Shown: positions 41,701-54,680, numbered from the stretch's first letter. The stretch: DNA of 64,000 nucleotides from Leptoclinus maculatus (GCA_032191485.1 JAVDOI010000005.1:4306501-4370500), one strand, 5' to 3'. Program-made: numbers and translations. The notes: generated from the letters alone by a model not told the origin.

Positions 41701-42952
41701 CGCTGCCGGTCGGCTGGGAGCCAACAGCGACACCACGCTGCCGGAGGCTCGGGCCGTATTGCTGCGCCTGCTGAAGGGAAGTGAGGAACTTGAGAACCAG
41801 AACCAGGACGGCGCGCGAGGCCGACTGTCAGACCCCGCTGCAGTTAAATGAGAGGTTTTCTAAAGGGACTCTGGTACGTTGTTATTTGAGATATTTGAAG
41901 CTAGTGTGACGCTTCAGTCTGAGTTCCACGAATCAAGTGCAGAACTGTATCTGTGTGTTTGCAATAGTTACTCAAGGATGACATTTTGCAGGAAAAAGAC
42001 TTCAGCTTGATTTTCCAACTCAGTCCGTTGAAGCCTCATACTAAAGGGTGATTCATGCCCGCCGCATCCGCGATGTCCGACACGACCCTCAGCGGGGGGT
42101 TCTGTGTGTTTAACTATGCTGACACAAGGATAGAAGATGCAGAACTCTGAGGAGCTCTGAGAGCGTCGGATAGATGTGAGGAGAAGCAAAGATCCAAGCG
42201 TTCCCATACCACGATTCCACATCCGCTCGTGTCCGTGAAGGCCATCCATGTGGAAAGTACGACCGAGGTTTAACGTTGGTTATTTTACACAGAACGAGTA
42301 CTGTAGGTTTTGTCCTCCATTACTGACATTGGAAGTGCGTCAGGAAGGGATCTTCATCCAGTTGCAGGAGGAACGATTACAGCGAGACAAAACACGGTTT
42401 AAATGCTCATATGGGAAAACTTGTGAAACCATCCTTTAATGTGTATAAGCAGCATTTTAATGTTACAGTCTGTCGGCGGGGAGCCAGTTTGAACTCACAG
42501 TTAAGTATTTTATAAACTCATTATTTTTTATTATCTGAATTGGCAAAGTCACAGCTGTCAAATAAATAAAATGTTCTTCTAAAAGTACCGTAATTAAAAT
42601 TACACTTACAAAACACTTACACTTACACTTAAAGAACAGCAGATAATGTGTTGTATGTTGTATTTTCTTCCCTTGTTAACAGGACCTGGTGAGCCTCTCC
42701 CACTTTGGAGGCTTTCTGTTTTATCCCTACTCCAGCTTCTCCGCAGCGTCAGCCCAGTATTTCATCCCACCAGCGCCGTCCAGAGTGGATTTCAGAGCGT
42801 ATCCAGGCGTCCACAGCCGGGACTACTTCCCCTCTCCCATGATGTCGTCCTCTGTTCCTGTTGTGGGCGTTGGGGGATCGAAATATTTCGGCCCCGAGTT
42901 GCTACAGAAAACAGACCAGAAGGACTCGGCGAACGAAGCTGAAATTGATTGA
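35792..42952 (+). CDS. T-box transcription factor of the Tbx2/Tbx3 subfamily, divergent
   Basis: Seven exons: 35792-36108, 36201-36468, 36739-36885, 36992-37068, 40502-40611, 40724-41169 and 42683-42952, all in phase, 544 aa. The T-box spans about residues 75-265: [60 protein letters not shown] and [19 protein letters not shown] follow the Tbx2/3 pattern, not Tbx4/5. The C-terminal exon has [12 protein letters not shown], recalling the FPYPY repressor-domain segment of Tbx2/3. The long alanine runs and typical N-terminus (MRDPxxxG) of Tbx2/3 are absent, and the protein is shorter than their usual 650-740 residues. It should bind T-box DNA sites in the nucleus, probably as a repressor. The intron after 37068 has a GC donor. 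tbx3b or another lost-in-mammals paralogue are the options; I cannot choose. Confidence 0.9.
37369..37745 (-). repeat. Possible LINE or dispersed-repeat fragment in the T-box intron
   Basis: A 127-codon open frame on the minus strand includes [18 protein letters not shown], a phrase like the tail of LINE-encoded proteins or of a common fish repeat containing TTTATTTATATAGCACC. No host gene is likely. Confidence 0.4.
41457..41850 (+). other. GC-rich coding-like island in T-box intron 6
   Basis: Within an AT-rich intron, about 41,560-41,850 is GC-rich. One frame reads a serine-rich segment ([19 protein letters not shown], then [19 protein letters not shown]) to a stop at 41774. An overlapping frame reads [20 protein letters not shown] to a stop near 41850. 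An acceptor-like AG at 41480 would keep phase 0 with exon 6. It could be an alternative last exon, a frameshifted relic exon or chance. Confidence 0.35.
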
Positions 42953-45198
42953 CGTTGTTTAAATACTGCTGACTTGAGAGCAGTTCCTTTCTGATCTAAA
43001 GTCCCCCCCCCCCCCCCCATCCCCCCCATCCCCACCTGCATGCGGTCCCACCTACAGAATGCAAACAGATGCAACAGAATGCCGTTCTCTCGTGGGAGTG
43101 ACTCTGAACTTGTGTCAAAATGAAAGTTGTGCAATAGTAAAGTCTACACCTGCATCTTGTTGCTTTCATGACTGAAGACTGAATGGCTGTGTGGCGACGA
43201 GCATTTTATCCCTACAAATGTAACTTAGTTGTTAAATAATATCTGATGTGATTTTATGGAAATGAGGTGCTGCGTAGTGGATTATAAAAGGTGCTGAATT
43301 AACGGCTCTTTTAAATTCAGAAAATGTCTTTCATTTGAAACACGAAACATTAAACTGACAGATTTCTCAATGACCTTTGGCATATGAAATATGAAATTAT
43401 AAATATTAAACAAATAACTCAATACATTTAACTATAAAAGCTGAACCTCATAAGATATGTCCACGTTTCTCCTGTGAAAGTTCACAAAATGTTCCAAGCC
43501 AACTTTTGTACTATACACAAACACATTTGAAATGAATATCGTAAAACATGTCAGCTTTCTTTGCATTTAAAGAATCAATCTATCTGTCGTTTTTTTTTTC
43601 AAAAACTGCAATACAATAAATGATGGAAAATGATATTCATCAGAAAAGTCCCATTGTGTAGTTGATTTTAAAGCCACTGTAAACTTGAATTCAAGTATTT
43701 TTTACAACATTAAATACAAGTCAAACACATCTTTTATTTATTAAGAGTTGAACAGTCAAACCATATACTGTCTATGAGTCAAACTGTTTCGATCAGATTG
43801 GATTGAAAGTGACCAACAACCCACTAACTGTTACCAGACTTATGATTCAAATTTTGCCAAATCCTGATTGGTTCATGGAAGTTATGGAAAGCCGATGAGG
43901 TCATTATTCATCTCTTTTTTCCTGTCGTTTGATGTTGTTAATATAGTTGTACATCGCCACAGCTGGCGTTTGTAAAGGCTGTGAACGCCGCTTCATGCTC
44001 CTGCCTTCCGTCACGTGATGCCATGGGGCCCAAAAATACCTTTTCCCATAGACCTCCATTGGGAAGGAAGTAAATCTACTTCCTAATACTGCTTGAATAG
44101 CCCATATTTAAACCATTAGGTCCTAAAGGTTCTGATGGCCAAATCCAGAGTTATAGTCCTTCCTCTGTTAATGTGAACGAGCCTGATGAGCTGGCAGGGA
44201 GGCGGCAGTAAAGGAAACACTAGTGCACGTGCTTTATGGGAAATAGATGCAGAAGATCGCAGGAAGATCTGGGTAACTTAATAAAAACTTAAACTTAACT
44301 TAAACTTAAACGTAACTGTCTGTGTGCGCCAGAAAAAGATTAGTACAATACATAGTAGGTCAAATGCAGTCTGACAAAAATACCAGGATGTTCCTCTACA
44401 TCTGGTCACATTTTGCAGGATACAAGCCAGCATTCTTTTTTTTTGCTATTTTGATCCACAATCCTTTGCACAGCAGATATATGAGCAAGAGGGTCAAAGT
44501 TCAAGGTGCAATGTTAAGAAGTAGTATGTCCCAATTGAATGCATACTGCATGCAACAATTCGTACTTTGTAAGGGCAACTGCAGTATGAAAGAAAAAAGA
44601 AAAAGCTTGCGATTTGGATGACAGCTCTACTCTTATATCACGCAAACAGTTCACCAAAATGTGTTTCTGAAAACGTTTGAGGCCAGAAATAAGGTTGCTG
44701 CATCTGTCATTTTATATCCACAAAGGTTTCGAAGATTTTGCCTGTGTTAATGAGTTTAATAGTAGACATAACTTGAATTAAAAAAAATTGAAGGTGACAC
44801 AAAACATTCCAATGGTATTTATTTAATATATTTCAATAATGTTTATTTGTTTTTCTCTATGTTCAATAATAACTAGTTTATCACTATGTCCTATTAGTAG
44901 GCAAATTGATGTTGTTAAGAGCTGTGATTCTGGTTTGAACAGGAAGCCTCACTTGAGTTGTACAGGATTAACTTTGTCACTATAGTTATCAAATAAATAC
45001 AGATACATAAATCAAGTTGCACAAAAAATAGAACAGAAAAAAACAATCCAGGCGGGTTTTGATGACGTAACTCCGTCGCGTCATACACACGCGACAAAAA
45101 CAAACCGTCGCAGGTTAGCTAGCTAGCTAAACGTCGCTGTTAACTATGAACGGCTACGTCGTTAGAATGACTGTAATGTTAGTGTTTTGAGGGTGACA
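42953..45198. other. T-box 3' region and tm2d2 upstream region
   Basis: No gene is seen. A C-rich run sits at 43002-43030. Candidate AATAAA polyadenylation signals lie near 43616. About 44,000-44,250 and 44,400-44,620 look like dispersed repeat sequence. The stretch 45,050-45,198 is the likely tm2d2 promoter. Confidence 0.5.
45058..45110 (+). promoter_or_regulatory. Putative tm2d2 promoter with CRE-like site
   Basis: A CpG-containing stretch about 90-140 bases before the tm2d2 ATG holds TGACGTAA (a CRE/ATF-type core) followed by CGTCGCGTCA. No TATA box is seen, as expected for a broadly expressed gene. This is inferred from position and motif only. Confidence 0.35.
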
Positions 45199-47566
45199 AT
45201 GATTTCGGTGAGCTACATTCTGCTGTGCGGACAGCTGCTGCTGCTACTGTCGATTATCTTACAATGTCTGGAAGGAATTCACTCGCAAAACTCCTCGACA
45301 GCGGAGACTCCAGCTGCTTCTCCTACCGCGGTCCCATTCAGCTCGCAGCCGCCGGAAATCGGGAAAGATGATATATCCGGGGACAATACGAATAATACAG
45401 AGCGCTACGAGTACAGACCTCCGTCTCCAGTCGTTCTCTGCAACTATCTGTAAGTAACAGGAAGCGGCACAGTAATCTGGATAGGATGCTGTCGCTGGTA
45501 TGCTAGCTAACGTTGATGCTAAGGCTAACGTTGATGCTAATGCTAGCTACGCGCGGCTGCTGTTGTGAGAGCTTTCAGAGATCTGTCAAATCGCGCTCAC
45601 GTATCCATCAGCAATCCACTTATGCTCCCCAAAGCAGCGCTGTTTCCAAAATTCATACTGTTCTTAAATCAACGTTACACTCAGAATGTCACATAATACG
45701 ATATAAGTATTATCTTTTGCTTTGTCCAGTGTGAAACAGCTGCGAGCTGCTGTGGACCATTCTTTAGTATGAAGAGGGGGCCCTGTTCCTGTATTGGTGA
45801 TTTGTTGTATGCAGAATGTACTGTGAGGTCTTCTAATAAACGGTGGGCCTGTCATGTATGCTGTGTCATGCTCTGAAGCGAGATTAGAGAGGTCGAGCCT
45901 AAAACCAGAGGTTTTTAATGTTACAAAGGCCGTTTAAACATTGAATCAAACCACACCCCTTTCTGTATTCATATTATATATATATATATATATAATATGA
46001 CAAAACAACTCACGTCACTTATGAGTAGTAATAACTGGATATATAGAAGTTGCTCCTATTGCAGTTATCAAAAAGACAAGTGTGGATATCTGAAAATCTG
46101 CAATGATGTTTTGTGGATATTCAAAATGACACAATGGACATCTGGCAGCGTTTTTCATTTTGGATATCTGTAATTCAAATGATTATCGTGTCATTTTCAT
46201 GGCAGTGGCGTACCAGCTCACACCCCTCACTCTTTATCTTCCTTCACACACATGATGCATGATGAAGACCAGAGGAGTTCATCTACTGTCAAGACCCGGT
46301 CGATCAGTCACAGAACCACAGCGCCTTCCTGGAGATGGGCCACGGTTGTTTCTGGGTAAGTGTTGTTGCTTTTTCTTTCTTTGTTTTAAAGAACATGTGA
46401 TATTGTTAATCACCCAGCACTTGATTTTTTTAAATTCTTTTTTACTGTTTCTCTCTTTTAGTGGGGGGGCCAGACTCAGAAAGAGGTGAACCACACACGG
46501 GTTCTCTGCTTTGCCCTGGACGGTATCGAGTGTGCCGGATCCAGAGAGTTCCTCAGAGGAAACGTGCCCTGCATCAAGTAAGGGACATGTGGCAGTACTG
46601 TCACCCAAAACACAAAACAGTATTTATTGTCTTAATTAATAGAATACTTGAAATGCATGCTCACGTTTTAGAATAGAACCTTTTAAATCAGCTGATGTTT
46701 CAATTTAATACCCAGGTAAAATCTGAATTATCGTTTGCTTTTTGTCATATTCTTCGGCTTCACCACTTAATGACGCTGTAAAGGTAAAAGTCTATAATAT
46801 CATGCAGTTATATGATGATAATGTCTTCTTGCACAAAAGGCATAAACAATGTTTCAAGACGTCCCGCAAACATATCCATTTTTAATTTTTTTTGCCCAGT
46901 CTGGATACATTTGAAGTTCTAAAAGCTGCCTGTCCAAATAACTGCGAGCTAGAATTAGGTGTCTGCTTTGGTAATGAGTTAAAAATGGCCGGCAGCAGAG
47001 ACTGAACACAGTATACACAGTATATATATATTTTGACTGATACACGCACTCAAAGTATTGGTAGAGTAACTCGGACACGATTACAGATTTACCTCGAAAA
47101 AACATGCAGTATTACTGTTGATGCACTGTACATGCTCCCAGATCTACAAATAGTGATCCGGTTCATTCTGACCATCGTCCGTGGCATCGGGACGTCGCCA
47201 CTAGAGGGCAATGTCTACAAATGTATGGAGCCACCACTCTCCCGTTTTTGCATTCCTAGCTTCATTTGAAATGTGTTTGTATCATCTTTGAATATCGGCC
47301 CAATGATTGAGGTTTGTGGTATTAAATATTGTTAAAATGACCTCTTGCACAGATACACCGGCCACTACTTCATCACCACGCTGCTGTACTCCTTCTTCCT
47401 GGGCTGTTTCGGGGTCGACCGCTTCTGCCTGGGCCACACCGGCACCGCCGTCGGGAAGCTGCTCACCCTGGGGGGGCTGGGGATCTGGTGGTTCGTGGAC
47501 TTGATCCTGCTCATCACCGGCGGCCTGATGCCCAGCGATTCCAGCAACTGGTGCACCTACTACTGA
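45199..47566 (+). CDS. tm2d2: TM2 domain-containing protein 2
   Basis: Four exons: 45199-45449, 46268-46355, 46462-46577 and 47353-47566, all phase-consistent, 222 aa, close to the human length. The first ATG in frame begins a signal peptide ([12 protein letters not shown] and a leucine run). A cysteine-rich lumenal part follows ([35 protein letters not shown]). The last exon encodes the two TM2 membrane helices with the conserved DRF motif between them ([12 protein letters not shown]) and the family ending NWCTYY. Members are membrane proteins of the secretory pathway linked genetically to Notch signalling in flies; the molecular role is not settled. Sitting beside htra4, it keeps the vertebrate gene order. 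Another TM2D member is excluded by near-identity to TM2D2 across the TM2 helices. Confidence 0.97.
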
Positions 47567-48607
47567 GTGTGACTGAGGACATGGGGGGGGGGGGGGGACT
47601 GAGGACTCCTAGAGAGTTCCCAGGATCCTCCCAAGAATCCTCCCAAGAACAATAAGGAATCTTTTAATTTAAATTGAATCCACTTGAAATGTCCCACAGA
47701 ATGCAAATGAATGTCTAATGTACTTTTTCACGAGTACATTAGACGGTCTCTTTCTCACCTGTAGACCAGTTCATATGGTCCAGACTGGGGACATGTTCTT
47801 GCCTTTCAGTCCTGGTCTGCTTCATGATGACTCTGACTTGACCGATGGGGGGGGGGGGATCACTCCACTCATATAGTGGCACGCATTATGTTGTGTTACC
47901 ACGGTTGCCGAGTGGTTTGCATACATAGATGCAATGCTTCTAAGATGTCGATCAGTAGATGGATCTATAGGTAGTGTGTGCTGAATGAACACGTCCAGCA
48001 TCAGAACATCAGGTGGTTGTACTGCTTGGAACCGGACCGTCTGGAAAAAAAGGAGGGTCCTGGTCCAGTTGTTTAGACCGCACCAGAGAGGATCCAAGAG
48101 GACTCGAGAGTGGTTCATTTGTGATGTGAAAGCACAACCAACCAACCACAGGGTCCGGTGGTAGTAAATATGTCATTTTAGCACACTGCTCTCCCTCTGT
48201 ACTTGTTTGTAGCTATGATGTACGCCGTCCGGTTTCAGTCTTTACTGGTCACAGTGATTATCAGTTATTTCTTTAGGAGCTCTTTGGGACACCAGATAAC
48301 AGGCTCAGTGAAGTGCAGCATGACTTGCTGTCATAAAAATAGCCAGTGTGAACACGACCACAACTAAAAGGCAACAATGTTCCTTTTCTCTTCTCTTCGT
48401 TCTGACCAACTGAGCTGAACTACAGGTGTGAAAGTGAAGCACACCATGGTCTGCGGTCCCAGTTTGGGAATTTGATGAATGCCAATGATAGAAAATACAA
48501 TTAACTACCGATGTACCTTGGAATCCACATTTTCTGCAGCTACTGCACTCCTAGTTTTTGTGGTAACAGCCTAGTTACACAGTCACTGTTGGCATACATA
48601 GTAACTC
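47567..48607. other. tm2d2 3' region
   Basis: Noncoding sequence with G runs at 47585-47597 and 47848-47859. Nothing else can be supported. Confidence 0.5.
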
Positions 48608-49505
48608 TCAAAGAATCCTCCATTCCAGTTCAAACTGAGCAACGGTCTCAGAAATATCCCCACATGGAGTCGTCATCGTAGGCTTCCGCATTCTGTGCTT
48701 CCTCTGCCGCTTCGTGTCCCGACTGTACTCTGATTGATTGAACATTTCATCCTCTAGCAAGCAGGAACACAGAGCTGAGGATGGGCGAGGTGATGATTCA
48801 GTGTGTTTTCCAGTTATTTTGCCCGAGGTACATTTTGAGACGGGGCAAGCTGTAAATTCCTTTACCTGAGAGGAAAAAAACCCTAAATCTGCTCTGTGTG
48901 GGAGGATTTCCCTCCTGTTCCGACCCTGTATCAAATGTCTTCAACTAAAACTAATTTAGTTCTGACTCGGGCCTCGCATAAAAAATTCAAGTTTCTCATC
49001 TTTACCTGAGCTGAAGGTTTATGTGCTCTTTCATAGTTGGAGCAGGTTTCAGTACGCGAGGACGCGATCGTCAAGGTGTCGACTCTTCTCATGCAGCTGC
49101 TCTAATCGGCTTCTGTTTTCAGCTGGCTGAACTGCTTTTGTGGGAGGAAACATCGAGACGCCGCTTTTTTATTTTGCAAGTTTCCACTTAATTCACGATG
49201 AGGCAGTTTATATGATGTATTGAAATCTGTGCATAAGATCTTTCCTTTCATGTGGATGTGATTCTCTCTCCTTTAGATTTGCCCTAAACGAGGACGAAAC
49301 ATACGGAATGTTGATGTTCTGGAGTCTGTTGATCTTGTAAGATATTGTATATAATATTGATCCGCCCAACAGAAGCTTTTATATTCTTTGACTTTAATGT
49401 TCTATGTGTGTCTTTGCCTGACGTTTTTAATATGTTAACTTTCTTGAGTGTCATGTTGATTTGACGTTTTTTCCTTTTCAATTGATCTCCATTGGCTTGT
49501 TTCGC
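48608..49505 (-). CDS. Unassigned 3' end of a possible minus-strand gene, two exons
   Basis: Two open segments fit as neighbouring exons. 49305-49505 (67 codons) follows an acceptor TTTATTTCAG and ends at a donor TTCC|GTATGT. 48608-48865 (86 codons including TGA) follows TTCCTCTCAG. Both are multiples of three and join in phase 0. The first is lysine-rich (DQLKRKKRQINMTLKKVN). The second has two cysteine pairs and a basic stretch (DTKRQRKHRMRKPTMTT), ending SETVAQFELEWRIL. I recognise no domain and found no upstream exons between 49.5 and 55 kb. It could be the end of a fast-evolving host gene, or chance splice-like signals. Confidence 0.35.
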
Positions 49506-50065
49506 CTGAAATAAAATAAAAATACAAAAAACACAAGTCAACGTGTTGCATTTGAAATGAAGCTGAGGGATAGGGATTCAGGTTCTACCAGATTGGGCTG
49601 TTGTGCATCTTTACTGTGCCCTCCAACTTTTTAATTAAAGCTTCATGTGCTCCTGGGGAACCCAACTTCCTCCTGTCGCGACGATGAGAAGCAATCCAAA
49701 GTGTCTCATGCTGTATTCATCGCTGTCATTATGACTCAATAACAGAGGCTCTGGTACGGCGCGTCCTCTCAGTTTCCTGGTGAGATTGAATGGGCTGTGC
49801 ACGGTGGAACGTCAATACAAGACATTGTTGTCTCTTCTCTATATAATATAATTTAATACTTAAAGGTATTGACGCAGGTTACAAGATTGGATTGATCGAG
49901 CACCATGAGTTCCTCTGGTGATGCAGCACGTAATCAATACTCTGAACCAAACTCAATACATTTTTGAAGAAACATAACTGTCTTGACTTCGATGCACCTG
50001 GTAGACATTTCATAACATGGAATCACATTTATTTTTGAATATCGCTGTGTCTTTCCTATTGGTTA

Positions 50066-50580
50066 AAATTATTCATAGAACCTAGATGACGTGATTCAAA
50101 CCAGGAAGTGTATTCTACTCATGACTGATGCTTTGTGGAGGTTTTGAAGCCTCGAGTTTGCCATCTTGGATGAAGGCCGTCGCCATCTTCCAGTGAACGG
50201 AAGTGACCATATTTGGAATGCAGAGGAGTGACGTAGACGCGCGTATACAGCTCTGGCAGTGACCTGTCAATCACAATGTACCCCCGCCCTAAAGCACACC
50301 CTGCTTTATGGTCTATTTGACTCTAAATGGACCATAATCTACGAAATGAACATCATGATGTATTGAAGAAGACTTGAAACTAGAGATTGAGACCATAAAC
50401 TCATGTTTACAATGTTTACTGAGGTAATAAATCAAGAGAGATGTAGGGTTATTTTTTCATAGACTTACATACAATCAGAGGAGTCGCCCCCTGATGGACA
50501 TTAGCGAGAATGCAGGTTTCAGGCACTTCCGCATTGGCTTCACTTTTCAATAACAGAGGTTGTCGCCTGGGCATGCCCAG
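50066..50580 (+). repeat. Dispersed repeat, copy 2
   Basis: Matches copies at 8092 and 57545, including GGAGTGACGTAGACGCGCGT, TAAAGCACACCCTGCTTTAT and CACTTCCGCATTGGCTTCAC. Confidence 0.75.
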
Positions 50581-50952
50581 TCAGTGCGCTATGCGTACCA
50601 AGTTTTGATAACAAGTGACTAGTTTTGGTCACAGAACAAAGTGAGTTTACGAGTCCTCTGTTGGACGCTCCTCATCTCTGCTTCGGGGCTAGCAACTTGA
50701 GGCTACATTAGCACAACACGTTAGAATCTCCAACCGAGCTGTCTGAGTTGAATGGCATTGTGGGTAACGTAGGCACAGGGTTTTGACAAAGAATAACGTG
50801 TGGAGAAAAAAAGATTGTCCATAGCGAGTCTGAGGGAGTTGAAGGAGTGTGATGGGTGGCGTGTTCTTTCGTTACCATGAACTGCAAGCACTGTAGTTTA
50901 TTTTGACTCGATCCCACATACAGCGTGCTGCTGTCGGAAATACTCACTAGAG

Positions 50953-51651
50953 CAGTGATTCTCAACTGTCTGCTGACGGACCCGTTTTCAATAAGTTGTG
51001 ATTTTCTTTTGAAGGGCATTTTTTATGCAGCAGAATTATTCCAGCATTTATGGCACTTGTTCAGCGGTGCATGAAAAACACAGACCAATGCGTTGTGAAT
51101 CACATCACATGATCAAATATGGGCATTCTGACAAGTTTCCTGACTTGAGTGAGATACACACACCGTGACACACGAGGATATAGATAGCAGAGCAGGACTA
51201 TTGTAGTGTGAGTTGTGAAAGTCAAATCATAGGACGATTTCCAAAAGAGAAAAATGTCCAGAGTCATTAGACTCTGACTGGACAGACTCCTATAGGTGAA
51301 TTCTTCCCACACTAATTTGTATTTTTAGAAGATGAGAAAATTACAATATTGTGGCTCATTCACTTCACCCTGAATGAACTGAATTTAAAGCTGCAGGGCA
51401 ATTCAGTGAAATCCATTTTTCTAAAATGAATTCTGTTACGTAATTAATTTTTGAATCCAGCCGTTATTTTACTTGAAATGAGAAGAACATTTATTTATGT
51501 ATTTCTATGTATTATTTATAATCCATCCAGTTAAATTTGGAAAATGAGAATAATAATTGTTAAAATATATATATATATTTATAATTTGGGTCGCGGCTTG
51601 TCATTAAGGGGTGATGGTGGGTCCCACAGCCAGACCAGTTGAGAACCACTG
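50953..51651. mobile_element. Non-autonomous hAT element, 699 bp
   Basis: The left end CAGTGATTCTCAACTGTCTG and right end CAGTTGAGAACCACTG are inverted. The 8-bp duplication CACTAGAG flanks it (50945-50952 and 51652-51659). No transposase sequence is left. Confidence 0.88.
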
Positions 51652-53092
51652 CACTAGAGCACCATATGTGGGTTAATCCGCAGCCGAAAATAGTCCCAAA
51701 CAAAGTAACAATTGTTAACTACACTGAGCAGCTGTTTCAGGGAAATGTCTGAGCCTATAAAAATAAGTACTATATAATTGTGAGCTTTTTGTAAGGATTG
51801 ATGTATTTGGCAAAGCTACTGTAATTCATTTTTCAAAGGCAGAGAGACTACAAATTAGTATGAGGGTAAACTACTACTGACATATACTGTATATTGATAA
51901 TGACAGCCGCAATCAATCAATCAATCTTTTCTCTAAGACACTTTATGTTGGTTTATTCTTTACTTTTCCAACCATCCGTATTACTCTTACATTTATGTAC
52001 ACAGGTAACGTTCACCAATATCAAAGAAATACATGTAGAATCAACAATTGTACAATGAACACACAACTCTAAATACACAAACCACCAGACACACTGAGGA
52101 TCAATATGTTCACACTGACCAAAAGACAAGTATTCAGTACTATTTTTGAAAAATAGTACACCATTTTTTAATAAGAATATAGTATATATACAGTGATAGC
52201 ACTTTACTTTCATTAATACAAGAGTACCACTGAGCTTCAGAGTTTCTCAGTGTATTGAATGGCCCTGAAAGTGGCATGTGACTTAAATGCCTGAACTTCC
52301 GACGGGATTTGTGCAACAACCAATCAAAGTACTGCCATCGTGGCACATACCATTCAGTTTGCTACGGCTCGAGTCAGCTCTCACTGACAGTGATCAGCTC
52401 ATAGTGTAATACATTCTATATAATGGTTTCCACCACGAAAATCCTCTCTTTCTGTTTTTTAAATGAGGTCTGGGGACACATTATTCCATATATTCATATA
52501 TTTCAGAAAAATTTTCCCTGTTATATCAACACAGTTTGAGGCTCAACTAACTATGTATTTGAACTGCATTTCCATGTCTCAGTACTTTTACTCAATAAAG
52601 TTGAATCTAAATCATGTTTAAGTAGGTTCTATATTATATTGACAGTGGATGTTAGATCTTGTCTCTTTTCGTCTCAACAGCAGGTCTATAAAATAACCTT
52701 TATTATCATCGGTTATGCAGTAAAAAGAGTGTTTTATGTTGCAGTAAATATACATGAACCTCATGACACTTGAACAACAACCATCCAGCTCATGATTTTC
52801 CATCACGAAAACGAGGATTTTTCAATGGAAATCATTACAAAAAAAGTCATACAGTACTTAATACGTTCACAACACTGTTAGTCTCTAACTGTAGATCGTT
52901 TTGGTTTTCTTTGGCTGTTTGGATATAATTGTGAGATTTGTGTGTCCATCCCAACACAATAAAGGGGGAATGGAATTCCTTTCTTATTTGAACATTAGGA
53001 ACATTTGTTTAACAAGTCAACACCACCTGGTACCTTTTCCAAGAACCACTTATACAAACAAGTTTGTTCTTAAGTGGCAAGTACGTGTGATG

Positions 53093-53610
53093 TAAAGGGC
53101 CAGTGTGTAGCATTTAGGGGGATCCATCAGCAGAGATGGAATATATTATATTCATAACTATGTTTTCATGAGTGTATCATCAGCTGAAACTACGAATCAT
53201 GTTTTTGTTAGTTTAGAATGAACCCTTCATATCTACATAGGGAGCGGGTCCTCTTCACGGGGTCGGCCATGTCGCACCGCTACAGTGGCCCAGAATGGAT
53301 ATTTCAGGTTTTTACGTTCCCTGAAGGCCACCGTAGTTCTCCCGTTGCGAAACCGTGGTAACGCGAGCCGCAGAGTGCAGAACCGTGGGACCGCCAGCTG
53401 CCGTCTGACTTCCGTAGCTGCTGTAGTAGTGTTATTATGGTATGGATGGCCTGTGGGTGAGGCCAACGGCATCACCGCCGTTTTGCAATCGGCGGCTCAC
53501 GTTACAGCGGTCTTGGAAATGGATTGGTGTGCGGGGGGGGGGTATTCAGTTGGCTGCAATCTGCAACCACATCACTAGATGGCACCAAATCCTACACACT
53601 GGTCCTTTAA
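53093..53610. mobile_element. TIR element with TTAA-like ends
   Basis: The left end TAAAGGGCCAGTGTGTAG and right end CTACACACTGGTCCTTTAA are inverted copies of about 20 bases. The ends suggest a TTAA target, as in piggyBac or Kolobok elements. No coding sequence is recognised; the class is a guess. Confidence 0.6.
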
Positions 53611-54189
53611 GAGAATTTGTGGCATTCACCAATTTTCTCGTACAAATTTTTCTGAGGTATCAACAAAATTCAGTCTGCCCTTCTGCAGAGGGGGGGAAAG
53701 ACACTCGTTTGACCTGAAATCATAATGAGGAAATCATTAATCTGAAGTTTAAATATGATACAGAAGGTAATTGGAATACAATTCATGACTTACTTAAAAC
53801 TAAATTAATATTCTATTCATCAAGTCAGGGTCTCAGGATAATATTAAAACACTCTTGCATGAGGCCCTGTATAATCCACACAACACACTGTCAACAGCTT
53901 TTATAACACTTGGACACGCTTCTAACACAGTGAGGCCTGTGGATTATCGGTACATTGTCTCCAGAAAAACCATCTGGTGCAGAAATGTTTTTTCCCAATG
54001 GTGTGAGCACCACAAGTGAAATTCCACTTACCACCATTGTATTGGGGTGGAGGCAGAAATCTCAGAGATGGGTTTCCTTTAAAACGTGGGCAATAAAATC
54101 ATAATTATCTGTATGTATTTAGGTGAATTGACCCTTTAAATTAATTGTTAGTTGTTGTTTTTCTTTTAACGGCAACCATTTGATCTGCA

Positions 54190-54680
54190 AGATCTCCCTC
54201 AGTGAAGTGTGAAAGAGAAAAATCAGGCCTTTCTTGTAGAAGCAGCAATCTACTCAAATCATTATCACCTGCTGGTCAGCAAACAGGCAGGGAGAAACAC
54301 AACAGCACAAGAAGGCCGTCACAGTATATAACATATTCATAGAATACAACGTTATATCTGACAAAATGAAAAACACATGGTGGTTATTCTAAGATAACGA
54401 AAGCTCAACGATTCAGGTGACTATACACTGATGAAAACAGTTATGAATGCCACAAACTGGCCCTTTAATATAATTTAAACAGGTGAGTGGTATGAGTTAT
54501 TTGGCTGTAAAGTTGTACATTTTATGTGTTTACCACATTGTATTCTATATATGTATGTATATTTCTGTACTGTGACGGCTATCTTGTGTTGTTTTTCTTC
54601 CTGCCTGTTTGCTGACCAGCAGGTGATAATGATTTGAGCTGATTACTTTCACACTTGCCTGAGGAAAATCTTACAGATGG
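54190..54680. repeat. Long imperfect inverted repeat
   Basis: The left arm (about 54196-54352) and right arm (about 54535-54676) are inverted copies. They share CAAATCATTATCACCTGCTG, continuing as GTCAGCAAACAGGCAG, and at the tips AGAATACAA. About 180 bases separate them. A transcript across it could form a hairpin of about 140 bp. Confidence 0.75.
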
